A stretch of DNA of 13,805 nucleotides from Acanthaster planci (taxonomy: Eukaryota > Echinodermata > Asteroidea > Valvatida > Acanthasteridae): NCBI RefSeq assembly GCF_001949145.1, contig NW_019091461.1, forward strand, positions 932,001-945,805, written 5' to 3'. The notes beneath the pieces are model-generated. The model was not told where the DNA came from. It was given only the letters and a program-made list of their open reading frames with translations, and ran no database searches. The position numbers and the translations under genes are program-made. Positions 1 to 8,305 of the stretch are shown here, in pieces (position 1 is the first letter of the stretch; each line of letters begins with the position of its first letter).

Positions 1-919
1 TGAGGGATCAGTATGCCATTCTACGAACTACGGGGGTCTACTTCAGGGTCTACGAACTTTTGCGTAATTCAGTTAATTCCAAAATTCAATAAACGGGCAT
101 TTCCTTGCATTTTGCTTAAAATCAGATTAGATGCCAAAATGTCGGCATTTCATACAACAGTCTCCCTTTTTTGAAACAGGTCTTTTTGTGTGCGTTGAAC
201 TCTGCCAAGGCCTTTTTTGTTAGATAGTAGAGGGCCAACGAGACAGTGCTTCATGGTGTGGTCTACTTCAATCACAGATGGTTAGTCCAGTCTTGGAACC
301 CCATCTGTTCAGAGCAACCCTGTTCTTGTTCTCAGACGGTTCAGTGTTTTTCCCTGGGTCCACGTTGCGTCTGAGCCAGAAAGGAGTTTTTCAGCAGGTG
401 GAATTCCCATGTCAATGGAGGAGGTTCGTTCTGGAGTTTTTCCATCCAGTCTGATTTCTTCCAGGGATTATATCATGGGTTGGGTGCTGTTTGTGATTTC
501 TAGATTTGGGACTATCTATCGTGGGTGTTATAGGGCGTTAAATCTGGGTGTTACAGTATTAATTAGTGCCGTCAGTACAAACAGAAGATAATTACATGTA
601 CAATAATTCATTTTTCCTCACTTTTGTCTAAAACAAATAGGAATGGTAACAGTAATTTTGTAGAGGTGTGCTGTGTAAAGTATACCTACTTACATCATCT
701 GAATCTCTCTTCTCTTTATGGAATTATACTTCTGAATGTATACAACATTATGCAGTGATCCGAACTCGCTAAAAAGTCCTCTTTTGAATACATTTCCGTG
801 ATAATTGTGTCAACTAAAATTGTTCATGGGGATGCGAGTACGTGGTGATTGAATTCTTTCTCTTTAAAGACCATCTTAAGACCTCTGTGTTGCATAATTG
901 TGCTGATGACTGGAATTGT
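1..919. other. Non-coding flank downstream of the GPCR gene
   Basis: AT-rich sequence without a supportable gene; the only open frame (409-591, plus) is short and resembles no protein I recognise. It should contain the receptor 3' UTR, read on the minus strand below 920. No AATAAA or ATTAAA is visible on that strand; the nearest variant I see is CATAAA at 720-715, about 200 nt past the stop. An AATAAA on the plus strand near 88 faces the wrong way. Confidence 0.6.
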
Positions 920-2134
920 TCAAAAGGGCTTGAGTTTTCGAAGCACCTCAAAACAGTCTTTCCGAAATCGTCTGTTGGACAACCCGTAGATCAGAGGATT
1001 GACGACGTTGTTGATATACACGAAGAGTGTGCAGTTGTACATGACTACCAAGACGTTGTCATCGATGTCCGCGCCATTGTACTTGTGAAGTGCGACGGCG
1101 ACATAGAGCCAGTAGGGCAGCCAGGTGATCAGGAATACCACGCTGGTAATGAACAGCATCCGGGTGGTCTTCTGCTGGAGTGTCACGGTCCTGTCATTCG
1201 GGATGTCTCTCGCAGCTTGGGGTTGGAGTATCGCCGGTTGGTGCTCGTCGTCACGGCCAACGGGTTGCAGGTCCCCAGCAGCATCAGTGGGCGTCGTCGA
1301 TGTCGAGGGCCCCGCTACCACGGCTACTGCCAAGGTGGTATTCGAGCTGGATGGTTGCAATCTACCGGAAACCCTTTCGGTATCAGTCGAAATCTGCGCT
1401 GCCAGAGTGTTGATGCTTGTGCCGATGGAGTTGTTTCCTCTGCGAGTTGTGGTGTTTGCATCCGCCGACCGGTTGGTCCGCAATCCCTGGGAACGAAACG
1501 CATTGATTTTCAAGTGTTTTCGGATCGTTTGGTAAACCTTCCCGTAGCAGACTGCGATCACCAGCAGCACGGCCATGAACAGAACCAACTGGAATGTCAG
1601 GGAGGTTTTGGTGGCGGTCAGGGAGGAGGAAATCTTGTTGATGGTGAATGGAACACACACAGCAGCCGCAGCAAGCCAGGAGCCTAGAACAACGAGCTTG
1701 GCTCTGCGAGGATTCAGCAGGCGTCTTCTCGGCCGGCACACGCAGTCGTACCTTTCCACGGCGATGGCGCCCGTCACTATGACTGAGGCGTATACGTTGA
1801 TCAAGCTGGCGATTTCAATCGCCTTGAAGAAGCTGGGCAATTTTCGTCCGAGGAGAATCACCGCAAAGAACCCCAAATTGTAAACTCGATGAATGCAGAC
1901 CATCAGGTCGAACCAGGCGAGGCCTAGGATGAAGACGTGCGTGCTGGTCTTCTGGGGCTTGGACCCGTACACTCTGAGGATAAGGCTGTTGCCGCTTATG
2001 CCTAGGAGCATCACGCTGGTGTAAAAGATAATTTTCAGGATGGAATTAATGGTCATGCCAACGTCGGGGCGGCTTAGCGCCGGACCGTAGTCTGTGGGCG
2101 CTGTGGGTAATACCAGGCTTGATGCGTTGTCCAT
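920..2134 (-). CDS. Rhodopsin-like (class A) G-protein-coupled receptor, orphan
   Basis: This is an intronless reading frame of 404 residues encoding a plasma-membrane seven-helix receptor that should signal through heterotrimeric G proteins. Visible landmarks, numbered from the chosen Met, are: TM1 at 32-55 with GN (Asn49); TM2 at 65-85 with LAWFDL (Asp76); TM3 ending in ERY (127-129) followed by DCVCRP; TM4 with Trp153; TM5 ending CYGKVY (Tyr197); a long Ser/Thr/Asn-rich third intracellular loop of about 120 residues (201-321); TM6 with TWLPYW (Trp338, Pro340); TM7 with NPLIY (379-383); and a short helix 8 with Cys394, a possible palmitoylation site. The N-terminus is only ~31 residues, with one glycosylation sequon (NAS, Asn3). 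The frame stays open upstream to 2275, but the codon there is GTG, so the ATG at 2134 (context AACATGG, A at -3 and G at +4) is the likely start. The cysteine expected at the top of TM3 is Phe103, ECL2 has no cysteine, and the TM5 proline position is Val. Motifs suffice for class A but not for a ligand family; amine, peptide or lipid ligands all remain possible. The ORF and fold are near certain; expression and ligand are unknown. Confidence 0.93.
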   Translation of the reverse strand: MDNASSLVLPTAPTDYGPALSRPDVGMTINSILKIIFYTSVMLLGISGNSLILRVYGSKPQKTSTHVFILGLAWFDLMVCIHRVYNLGFFAVILLGRKLPSFFKAIEIASLINVYASVIVTGAIAVERYDCVCRPRRRLLNPRRAKLVVLGSWLAAAAVCVPFTINKISSSLTATKTSLTFQLVLFMAVLLVIAVCYGKVYQTIRKHLKINAFRSQGLRTNRSADANTTTRRGNNSIGTSINTLAAQISTDTERVSGRLQPSSSNTTLAVAVVAGPSTSTTPTDAAGDLQPVGRDDEHQPAILQPQAARDIPNDRTVTLQQKTTRMLFITSVVFLITWLPYWLYVAVALHKYNGADIDDNVLVVMYNCTLFVYINNVVNPLIYGLSNRRFRKDCFEVLRKLKPF

Positions 2135-2228
2135 GTTAGTCGCAGGCGTTTGGGCGATCGCAGAGAGAAGCCGAGAATGCACTGGTGAGCAGCCGTGGTT
2201 GGATGGATATAAATTGTGTACCACATGG

Positions 2229-2297
2229 CTAAAAATCCGTAGTGTACTGCATCTTCCGTTGGCAGTGTTGTACACTACAATGTTCCCTAAATGCCAT
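2229..2297 (-). other. Upstream open reading frame in the putative GPCR 5' leader
   Basis: An ATG at 2297 on the minus strand opens a 22-codon frame that ends in TAG at 2229-2231, about 95 nt before the receptor ATG. A second upstream ATG at 2226 lies in a different frame from the receptor, runs over the receptor start and stops about 65 nt inside the gene. If the transcript starts near 2375, both would be in the leader and would lower receptor translation. No peptide function is claimed. Confidence 0.3.
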
Positions 2298-2402
2298 TTG
2301 TCTCGATGAAATGCTCCAATATCCCGAGACTCTTTCCACTAGGAAGTCGTTCCACTTTAAAGAGGCAAGGGATGGACAGTGTAGACTGGGCCTAGCTAGG
2401 AC

Positions 2403-2409
2403 ATTTATA
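2403..2409 (-). promoter_or_regulatory. Candidate TATA box for the GPCR gene
   Basis: On the minus strand this reads TATAAAT, close to the metazoan TATA consensus. It would place a transcription start near 2375 and give a leader of about 240 nt before the ATG at 2134. It lies between an 8-bp inverted repeat pair (GACTGGGC at 2384-2391 and GCCCAGTC at 2436-2443). The word is common in AT-rich DNA, so the assignment rests on position and strand only. Confidence 0.25.
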
Positions 2410-3256
2410 AGTAGGGGGCGGCACTGACTGATAAAGCCCAGTCACTCAGAGTTTGAAGGACTGTCAGCTTGTATTTCTGAAAGTATTGGACCAAACGGGG
2501 CCCTCCAAATTGCTCTATGTTGCAATGGAGTGTAGGCATCAATATTCAAAATGGCGATGGGCCCCCTGACTGTTTTGAGGGGTGATTTTCTCTGGAGAGA
2601 AATATCTTCAAAAGTCGTCGGTTAAGTCCCTGAAAATTGAAAGGAAAATGAAAAATGAGGAAGTGAGCTTTAATTTGATATGTGTCTTGAACACCTGTGA
2701 AACTTGTATTTTTTCCTGATTTTCTTAATTGGGGATATTTATCACTCTTGTCTATGGCAACTGATTTACTGGTCTGCACCCATATGCTGAGTCATTGGAG
2801 TTCAGTTGAGCACTAGACCTCATGAATAATTCATATATTTCGACTCACCCACCTACAAAAAAATATTCGCGTGTGGCAAACCGACCCGAAGGATCCGCCA
2901 CCTTTGCACATCTTAATCATGCATTATGCACGAGAACCAAGCTGTGACTGGACCCTTCAGACAACACTCATTTTATGTTTGCATACGGGGTCTGTCCCAA
3001 GAAATCGTGCTACAAATAAAGAAAAACATAAGCTTTCGCAGGCGGTTGAACCATGGCTTTCGTCAGGGTTCAGCTGATTTGCATATCATGCCACCCCCGT
3101 GAGGTCGCTGTTCGCCTTGATTTTTCCCACCGAACACAACGACTGAAACGGATAGCTAGCATATACAGTGCGATGCTGCTAATGACGAACGCCTTGACAG
3201 AGGCTATGTGCTTGCTTGTAGAACAACTGAAATCAGATAGAGTGAACATCGAATTA
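2410..3256. other. Intergenic stretch, no gene seen
   Basis: Short frames on both strands (60-77 codons) show no composition or motif suggesting a protein. No tRNA boxes, tandem repeats or long inverted repeats were found. The GPCR promoter may extend into the start of this stretch. Confidence 0.5.
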
Positions 3257-3299
3257 AACGGCGACTGATCCTCGCCAGGAATACACTTTTTTATTTTAC

Positions 3300-3313
3300 G
3301 GCGTTATAACGCC
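3300..3313. repeat. 14-bp perfect palindrome, left MITE arm
   Basis: GGCGTTATAACGCC equals its own reverse complement and recurs in the right arm at 3488-3501, so each arm of the element could form its own small hairpin or bind a dimeric protein. Confidence 0.8.
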
Positions 3314-3487
3314 CTATTTTAAGGCGTAATAACGCTCTGCTCCCTGCAGACAAAGGGGCTTTTATCACATACCTTGCAAGATTCGAACCGTCCAAGGATG
3401 GCCACAGTAACTGCAAATAGTATGCGCATAAGCGAAGTCACGTGTACTACTGCGTGGACGCCGTAGAGCGTTATTGCGTCGTAATAG

Positions 3488-3501
3488 GGCGTTATAACGC
3501 C
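3488..3501. repeat. 14-bp perfect palindrome, right MITE arm
   Basis: Exact second copy of GGCGTTATAACGCC, placed symmetrically to the one at 3300-3313 within the terminal inverted repeat. Confidence 0.8.
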
Positions 3502-3544
3502 GTAAAATAATAAAGTGTATTCCTGGCAGAGATCAGCCACCGTA

Positions 3545-3924
3545 GAATTATGTCCCCTAAAGGCAACGCGCATCGGGTACCGCTTAAATCCGATTTAAAA
3601 AGTCACGGCAGCGAAGGGGGGTACGGAAGGGGTTTGCGAGTGATGTGCGCACAACGGTCTGTAAGCCTATTCCATTCATTAAAAGGGGGTTCTCATAAGG
3701 AACTGTTTCATTTAAAGTTACAATCTCCAGCGTTTCCATTATCTACTGGGATTATTGAAGAACTTTTTCTTTTTTCAATATGTACACCAGCCGTTTGTTT
3801 GTCGGGGATTCTAGAAAAGGATTTCCATTTCATGTTCTCGATCCAGCTATAGATCCTGCATGCAAACACGTTTATAATGCACACACTGCGCTGTGGTCTC
3901 AAATTAACACCCCTAAATCCATGC
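3545..3924. other. Unassigned DNA between MITE and repeat copy A
   Basis: No gene is supported here. Short overlapping frames exist on both strands, and the minus-strand one runs into repeat copy A. A faint resemblance (GAGTGATGTG at about 3636) to DNA upstream of repeat copy C hints that the repeat may once have extended further, but this is not firm. Confidence 0.4.
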
Positions 3925-4256
3925 ATAACAACGGGTGTCCGGGCAACGCGTTGGCGAGTTGGCACGGCACAGTCAAAAAGATAATGCAGGTAAACAAAAT
4001 ATCTCTCCCCGAGACAATTTTCATCTCGAAAATTATCTTTTTGGATACAATTTAAAGTCCCATATAAGAAATATATCATACGGGTTTAAACACGCCGAAT
4101 CACTGTTGAAATTAATTATTGCCGGCTGTTCGTGGATTGTGGTCCATCATCACGCAGCTAAGAAACAAAGGATGTGCACGCCATCGCTGCACAGTACTGA
4201 ATGAGAAGAGTTTGAACGTAGGGGGCGCTTGTCGCCCTTCCGCCCCCCCCCCCCCC
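3925..4256 (+). repeat. Dispersed repeat family ABC, copy A
   Basis: Aligns with 13140-13490 (copy C, same strand) and in part with 12677-12905 (copy B, opposite strand). Shared words in order are GTGTCCGGGCAA, GTAAACAAAATATCT, AAAGTCCCATATAAG, AAATATATCAT, GGTTTAAACAC, GTTGAAATTAAT, AAGGATGTGCACGCC, GAATGAGAAGAGTTTGAA and AGGGGGCGC. Homology ends in a C-rich tail, here a run of 14 C (4243-4256). Copy A lacks about 18 bp that B and C keep after GAAATTAAT. No coding role is apparent although several frames are open by chance. It is a non-autonomous mobile repeat of unknown class. Confidence 0.8.
4243..4256 (+). repeat. Poly-C tract (14 C) at the end of repeat copy A
   Basis: An uninterrupted run of 14 C immediately after the conserved end of copy A. 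Copies B and C also end in shorter, interrupted C-rich stretches, so the tract seems to belong to the family terminus. Confidence 0.75.
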
Positions 4257-4342
4257 GCTGCTGCGCACACTTGCATGCGTTTGTGTTGTTTACGCAGAAC
4301 AAAATGAAACGCTCATTACTGATTGCCTGTTAGTTTTTTAAG

Positions 4343-4751
4343 TATCTATTGATCTCCACCATAATAATATTGGTTTCCATTATATTATTGCAGAGATCAA
4401 TGGTATCAACTTTGTTGACGTATCGTTTAAGAACACAGACGCAGATAGGCTATGCAAATAACGGCACAAAAGCCGTAATAAAATTTTGAGTTTTCAATGG
4501 GTTTGTGCACAAACATGGATGCGCCCAGCAGGCATCACTTTGTACATAAGCCAGCGCTCTAGCCGCCATATTTGTCTCGTTCCATGTAGAACCATTGGCA
4601 ATAGTAGTACATCTTCGAGTACTGAGAAAAGGAAACATTCTGTTTTTTCTTCTAGCTCCAGTTTGGTTTATACAATGCTTACAATGGTAGAAAAGCAAGA
4701 TGACTGCCCCATAAAACTGGCACTGATCTCTATAATGGAGATCAATGGATA
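4343..4751. mobile_element. Putative MITE with ATTGATCTCCA inverted termini
   Basis: The left end 4343-4363 and the right end 4731-4751 are inverted complements with 18 of 21 positions matching, around the core ATTGATCTCCA. Each terminus also contains its own hairpin: ATTGATCTC/GAGATCAAT at 4348-4356 and 4393-4401, with AATAATAT/ATATTATT nested inside, and TGATCTC/GAGATCA at 4724-4730 and 4738-4744. The interior has no recognisable protein. No target-site duplication is clear, so the exact ends may be a few bases off. Confidence 0.6.
4562..4572 (-). promoter_or_regulatory. YY1-like motif (AATATGGCGGC)
   Basis: On the minus strand this matches the YY1 consensus AANATGGCGGC. It lies inside the putative MITE 4343-4751, so it may have been carried by the element rather than belong to a gene. 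Motif match only. Confidence 0.25.
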
Positions 4752-4819
4752 TACATTTTAGGTCTATGGGGATGAGGTATTGGCAGCGTGGTACATCCCG
4801 GAGTATATATTACCCCCAG

Positions 4820-4841
4820 CCCCCCCCCCACACACACACAC
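4820..4841 (+). repeat. C10 run followed by (CA)n microsatellite
   Basis: Ten consecutive C residues run directly into about six CA units. A second C run of nine lies at 5048-5056. Both are simple repeats in a pyrimidine-rich patch. Confidence 0.85.
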
Positions 4842-5136
4842 TTTTTAGGTTGGGGGATGGGCTATTGAATCATCCCCCTCTTTTAGTATCGCTCAAAAAA
4901 GGAGAACCATAAAAAGCCATAAATATGCCATTTTGAATTACAGATATACATTAGCAATTATCATGAACATCGACCTCTACATAGAGAAATATGGTGTCAA
5001 CTCCCTCCCCCTTTTAAATTTTCATATCACCCCCTTCCCCTCTCCCACCCCCCCCCAATTTACGTCACTGCGTATTGCCCATAAATGTCTGTGGAGTGAC
5101 CCCTCGCAGTGTTAATTCCTGCAGGCGCCTCTCCGT

Positions 5137-5200
5137 TGACGCGTATTCAGCGCTCTTTGAGTCCACGTGCGTAAGTTGTGGAGCGTTGACTGAATACGTC
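5137..5200. repeat. Imperfect hairpin with EcoRI-free GTATTCAG arms
   Basis: The stretch from GACGCGTATTCAGCGCTC (about 5138-5155) is complemented by GAGCGTTGACTGAATACGTC (5181-5200), with small bulges. Just beyond, CGGACCCAGA occurs twice in direct orientation (5211-5220 and 5241-5250). It may be the remains of a short fold-back element. Confidence 0.45.
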
Positions 5201-7502
5201 CAGGTGCGCACGGACCCAGACCCCCAACCCCCCTTCAGAACGGACCCAGAAATATACATATACAAAGACGACTGTAGTCACATGAAGTTTCCAACTTATG
5301 GAGAAATAATTCAGAATGCAAATTACAATAAACAGCTGTTGGATGGGTAGCATACGAGCTGATATGGACTAAATCAGCAGAAAAGGGGAGGGCCTGAAAG
5401 ACGGCCAAAGGAGTGACTTAGCAGACAAGAAATCGTGTTACCAGAACATGACTGAAGATTTCAAGCGAGCACAGAAAGCCACACGGCCATTTTTGTCTTA
5501 TCAGGCTCAAAAATGCACCTCAGTGAAACATGCCTTCTTCCAACATATGATAGCTATTCGGAATCAAGTCTATCCTCTGAAATGTTTGCTTTAAACGTAT
5601 GTTCACGTTTGTTTCAGAGGAAATATGAACTGCGCATGTCCCATTTTTAAGGTCATTTGCATACGTAATGAGGGCCATGAGAATTCGTGCCAGGCAAGCA
5701 GCTGCTTCATTTCATGAAATGTGCGTCTAATTCTCACTTTTTGGAAATAAAAATTCCTGCACAAAAATAATTTCGCAGTAAGATAAGGCCTTTTCTTAAA
5801 ATAGTTTGCGAAAATAAAATTGAGAACAGTACCAGAGTGTCAAAACTAGTGATTTTTAAAAGCTCTTTTTGTAAGCGGTAGTTTACATTTTGATGCGATT
5901 TTTGAAGGCTCAAAACAAAAAATTCGAAGTTTGCTTAAATTTTCAAAAGTTGGCTGTGGTGGGAGAGAGTTGTAAAGGTTTTAGATTTGCTGACGGTTAT
6001 GCGTATTTTTTTCTCTTCCTGACCGGACGCGTTTGCATATCGACCTTACTAAGCACCGATTCCGTTTATCCCACATAATCTTTTACGGCCTTAATTGCGA
6101 GCGTAAGAATTCAGTGACTCGGGAACGAAACACGAACACAAACGTACAGTACGTTAACATGAAGTTTATTCTTGAAACCGAGGTCTATCTGTCATTATAA
6201 CATTGCCAGGAAATGTATAAATTCACGGTATATATCCCTAGTTTGACATGTACTATACATGCATGAACCACATGATTGTACCAAGCTTTGGCGCATAATT
6301 TCCATGTACATGTACGACGGGACGCATGTAACATGATGTAGTGTTCAGTGCTCGGTACTTGGCTGGATCGGCTTTGTGCATGTAAAACACGTAGATTGCA
6401 CTGCGCTGAAGTGTCTAAAATAACTTGTGAAAGTCAAACAAAAATATCTAGCTGAATAAAACTGATTGTATTGTGTGGTTGAGATTCTGGCCTGTCGTAC
6501 ATGCAGTGTCTCACTGTTCTGGGAAAACTTCCATAACTGAGAGAAATTAAGTGGAAAAAAGACTTAGAGATCGATTGAAAATGGAAATAGTTTACCTTCT
6601 TGGCAACCACTTTGAGGCTAAATTTCACATTTATGTAGCATTTCGTTTTGTTTTATTCGGTTTAAGCCTGCTAGAGCACATACAAAGAGTTTCAATGTGA
6701 TAATTTGTTAATTTTGTCCAAACAAAGTTTTCACAATGAGAAGCCTCAACGGAGGATTGGCAAATTACTATGGACAATGCTGTGCCGTTCACGAAGGTCT
6801 ATCTGTTTGAGCCGACTATGTAGAGGCAGTACAGCTGGGGGGAGGGGCTATTCTGCCTCTGCATTCTCGGGCTCTTAGTGACGCTGAGGACAAATTAGCC
6901 TTTTTAGAAGCATGGCGGACGACACAATAGGAGGGCGCACTCGCACTTCAAGCTGAAGAATGTGCGTGTGCGGTACCACCGAAGCTATGTCATCTAATCG
7001 CATTATAGTCTATTTCTAGAAATCTTATAGGCGCCAGTCAAAAAACCATTTATCAAGTATTGTTACCATGTAATTCTTTGGCCTTGAGTCTTCAGGATTA
7101 TTTTCCATGAAACTGCTTTTGAGACGTTTTTGACTGCTTTTTGACTCTATTCAGCAAACTTTGGATTATTTTACGCCTGCATTCAAGCTAATGCATAAGC
7201 GTTTCAAAGGCGATTTGAGAGTAAAATGTTATACTCCGGTTTTATGTTAACTTATTTTAGTTCTCCTTATTTTCGATTCTTTTAAATTTTAATTGCATAG
7301 GCCCCTATATTATTTCTGGGTCATTCTGTGTCAATAATTCAACACGCTTTTGGACCTGTCCGTCACAGATTGAAACGTAGCTTAGTGTACTGATTGGAAT
7401 CCTTGAGAAACCCCCATAACCAAAATTTCATGTAAATCGCTCAATTAGTTTTCGAGATACGGGCTAATAAACTGTAACCAACAAATTAGCTGGACCTGCG
7501 TT

Positions 7503-7900
7503 GTTTGGACAGCCATATCTGCTGAAGTAAAGCACCCACAGAGACGAAATTCACACTATTGTAAAACTCGTGAAATGGCCATAATTTCTATAATAAAATT
7601 AAAATTATTCCGTGTACCATGTTTTTGACCTTGATTTGCGAAAATGCGTAGTTTTCAAAATGGTTTTTTTTTTCAATTGTTACCTAAAGATATAAGGAAC
7701 ATTTCCCGAAAGATTTAAGATGGGCACTCTTAAGGTTTTTGAGTTATGTTCATTTGAACCTTGGCAAAACTGAAAATGTATAAGAATTGTACATAATTGT
7801 GAACAAAATTAACCTGGCAGTGCAAAGTATAATTCATGACATGACTCATGACATAATCCCTCTCGCCCCTTTAATTGGAGGCTCTGAGAAAATGGTCACT
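7503..7900 (+). repeat. Dispersed repeat family L/M/R, copy L
   Basis: Inverted relative to copy R at 9830-10343. Shared words in order are GGACAGCC, GCACCCACAGAGA (ATCACCCACAGAGA in R), AATTCACAC, TGAAATGGC, AAATTATTCC, TTTTGACCTT, AAAAATGCGTA, TTTTTGAGTTATGTTCATT, GAACCTTGGCAAAA, GAAAATGTATAAGAATT, ATAATTCATGACAT, TTAATTGGAGGCT and GGTCACT. Similarity is about 75 percent by eye, which suggests old copies. There is no coding capacity. Confidence 0.75.
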
Positions 7901-8305
7901 TCCACGTGCCACTGTTATATCAAGTGCAGTGTTTATGTTTGTTGGCAGCTAAACCCTAAAAGAGGCAGGGCCGGGAGACTGAATCCTCCTTTAAATCAAA
8001 AGTACATGTACCGTTCTCGCACAGCACCCCTTTTTCCGGGGCAGGTCAGCCAGCAGAGACGTATACTTTTCCACTGATGTGCCAATCGCTTACGATGGCA
8101 ACTAAAAAAGAGGCCTGAACTTCAAATGGCTATAAAAACAAAGCCATTCGTCAGTTTGAGTTGAAACTCCACAGTAATACTGATAATGAGCCTCTCCACA
8201 TGCACGCCAAGTTTTCAAAAATAAAGTGGGCATGGGACAGCAGAGCCCGGTATTCCAAAAATAACCTGGCTCTTTTAGGGTTAGATGCTGTGTCCACTGG
8301 TCAGT
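7901..8305. other. Unassigned DNA between repeat copies L and M
   Basis: Short open frames on both strands with no protein signature. There is no obvious internal repeat apart from a TACATGTAC word near 8003. Confidence 0.4.

Larger units (their letters stand above)
3257..3544. mobile_element. Fold-back MITE with ~80-bp terminal inverted repeats
   Basis: The arms 3258-3338 and 3465-3543 are near-perfect inverted complements, sharing words such as CCAGGAATACACTT, ATTTTACGGCG and AATAACGCTCT. Each arm carries the same 14-bp perfect palindrome GGCGTTATAACGCC (3300-3313 and 3488-3501). The ~126-bp centre (3339-3464) is unique in the window and has no coding frame of note. The direct repeat GAATTA lies just outside both ends (3251-3256 and 3545-3550) and is a candidate target-site duplication. 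With no transposase, this is a non-autonomous DNA transposon; the superfamily cannot be named from the termini. Confidence 0.85.
4757..7502. other. Long AT-rich stretch without a supportable gene
   Basis: Apart from the simple repeats and hairpin listed at 4820-5250, nothing coding is seen. The longest frames are 60-90 codons with no domain signature. A weak inverted pair CCTCTGAAA/TTTCAGAGG lies at about 5575-5620, and a TACATGTAC cluster near 6303. An ATG in good context at 6912 opens only 14 codons. Confidence 0.5.

Noticed and set aside
842-1687. 281-codon plus-strand frame overlapping the receptor gene
   Set aside because: It is antisense to the GPCR, its product has no domain signature or membrane pattern, and the receptor frame explains the conserved motifs. 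Treated as a shadow.
2135-2275. N-terminal extension of the GPCR by 47 residues starting at 2275
   Set aside because: The codon at 2275-2273 is GTG, not ATG, and the extension has no signal-peptide-like hydrophobic stretch. The ATG at 2134 has a good initiation context.
3366-3395. tRNA B-box-like GGTTCGAATC on the minus strand inside the 3257-3544 MITE
   Set aside because: No complementary T-stem around it, no A box at the right distance and no acceptor stem. It is not a tRNA or a tRNA-derived SINE head.
3708-4079. Minus-strand frame starting MIYFLYGT, similar to another at 13082-13294
   Set aside because: The likeness comes from repeat copies A and C at the DNA level. Differences are not biased to third codon positions by eye, and the frames diverge outside the repeat.
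4119-4307. Recurrent peptide KGCARHRCTVLNEKSLN in three frames (also 12613-12804 and 13371-13652)
   Set aside because: Explained by the DNA repeat ABC, including its 79-bp identical core. The frames have different starts and run into unrelated C-rich DNA.
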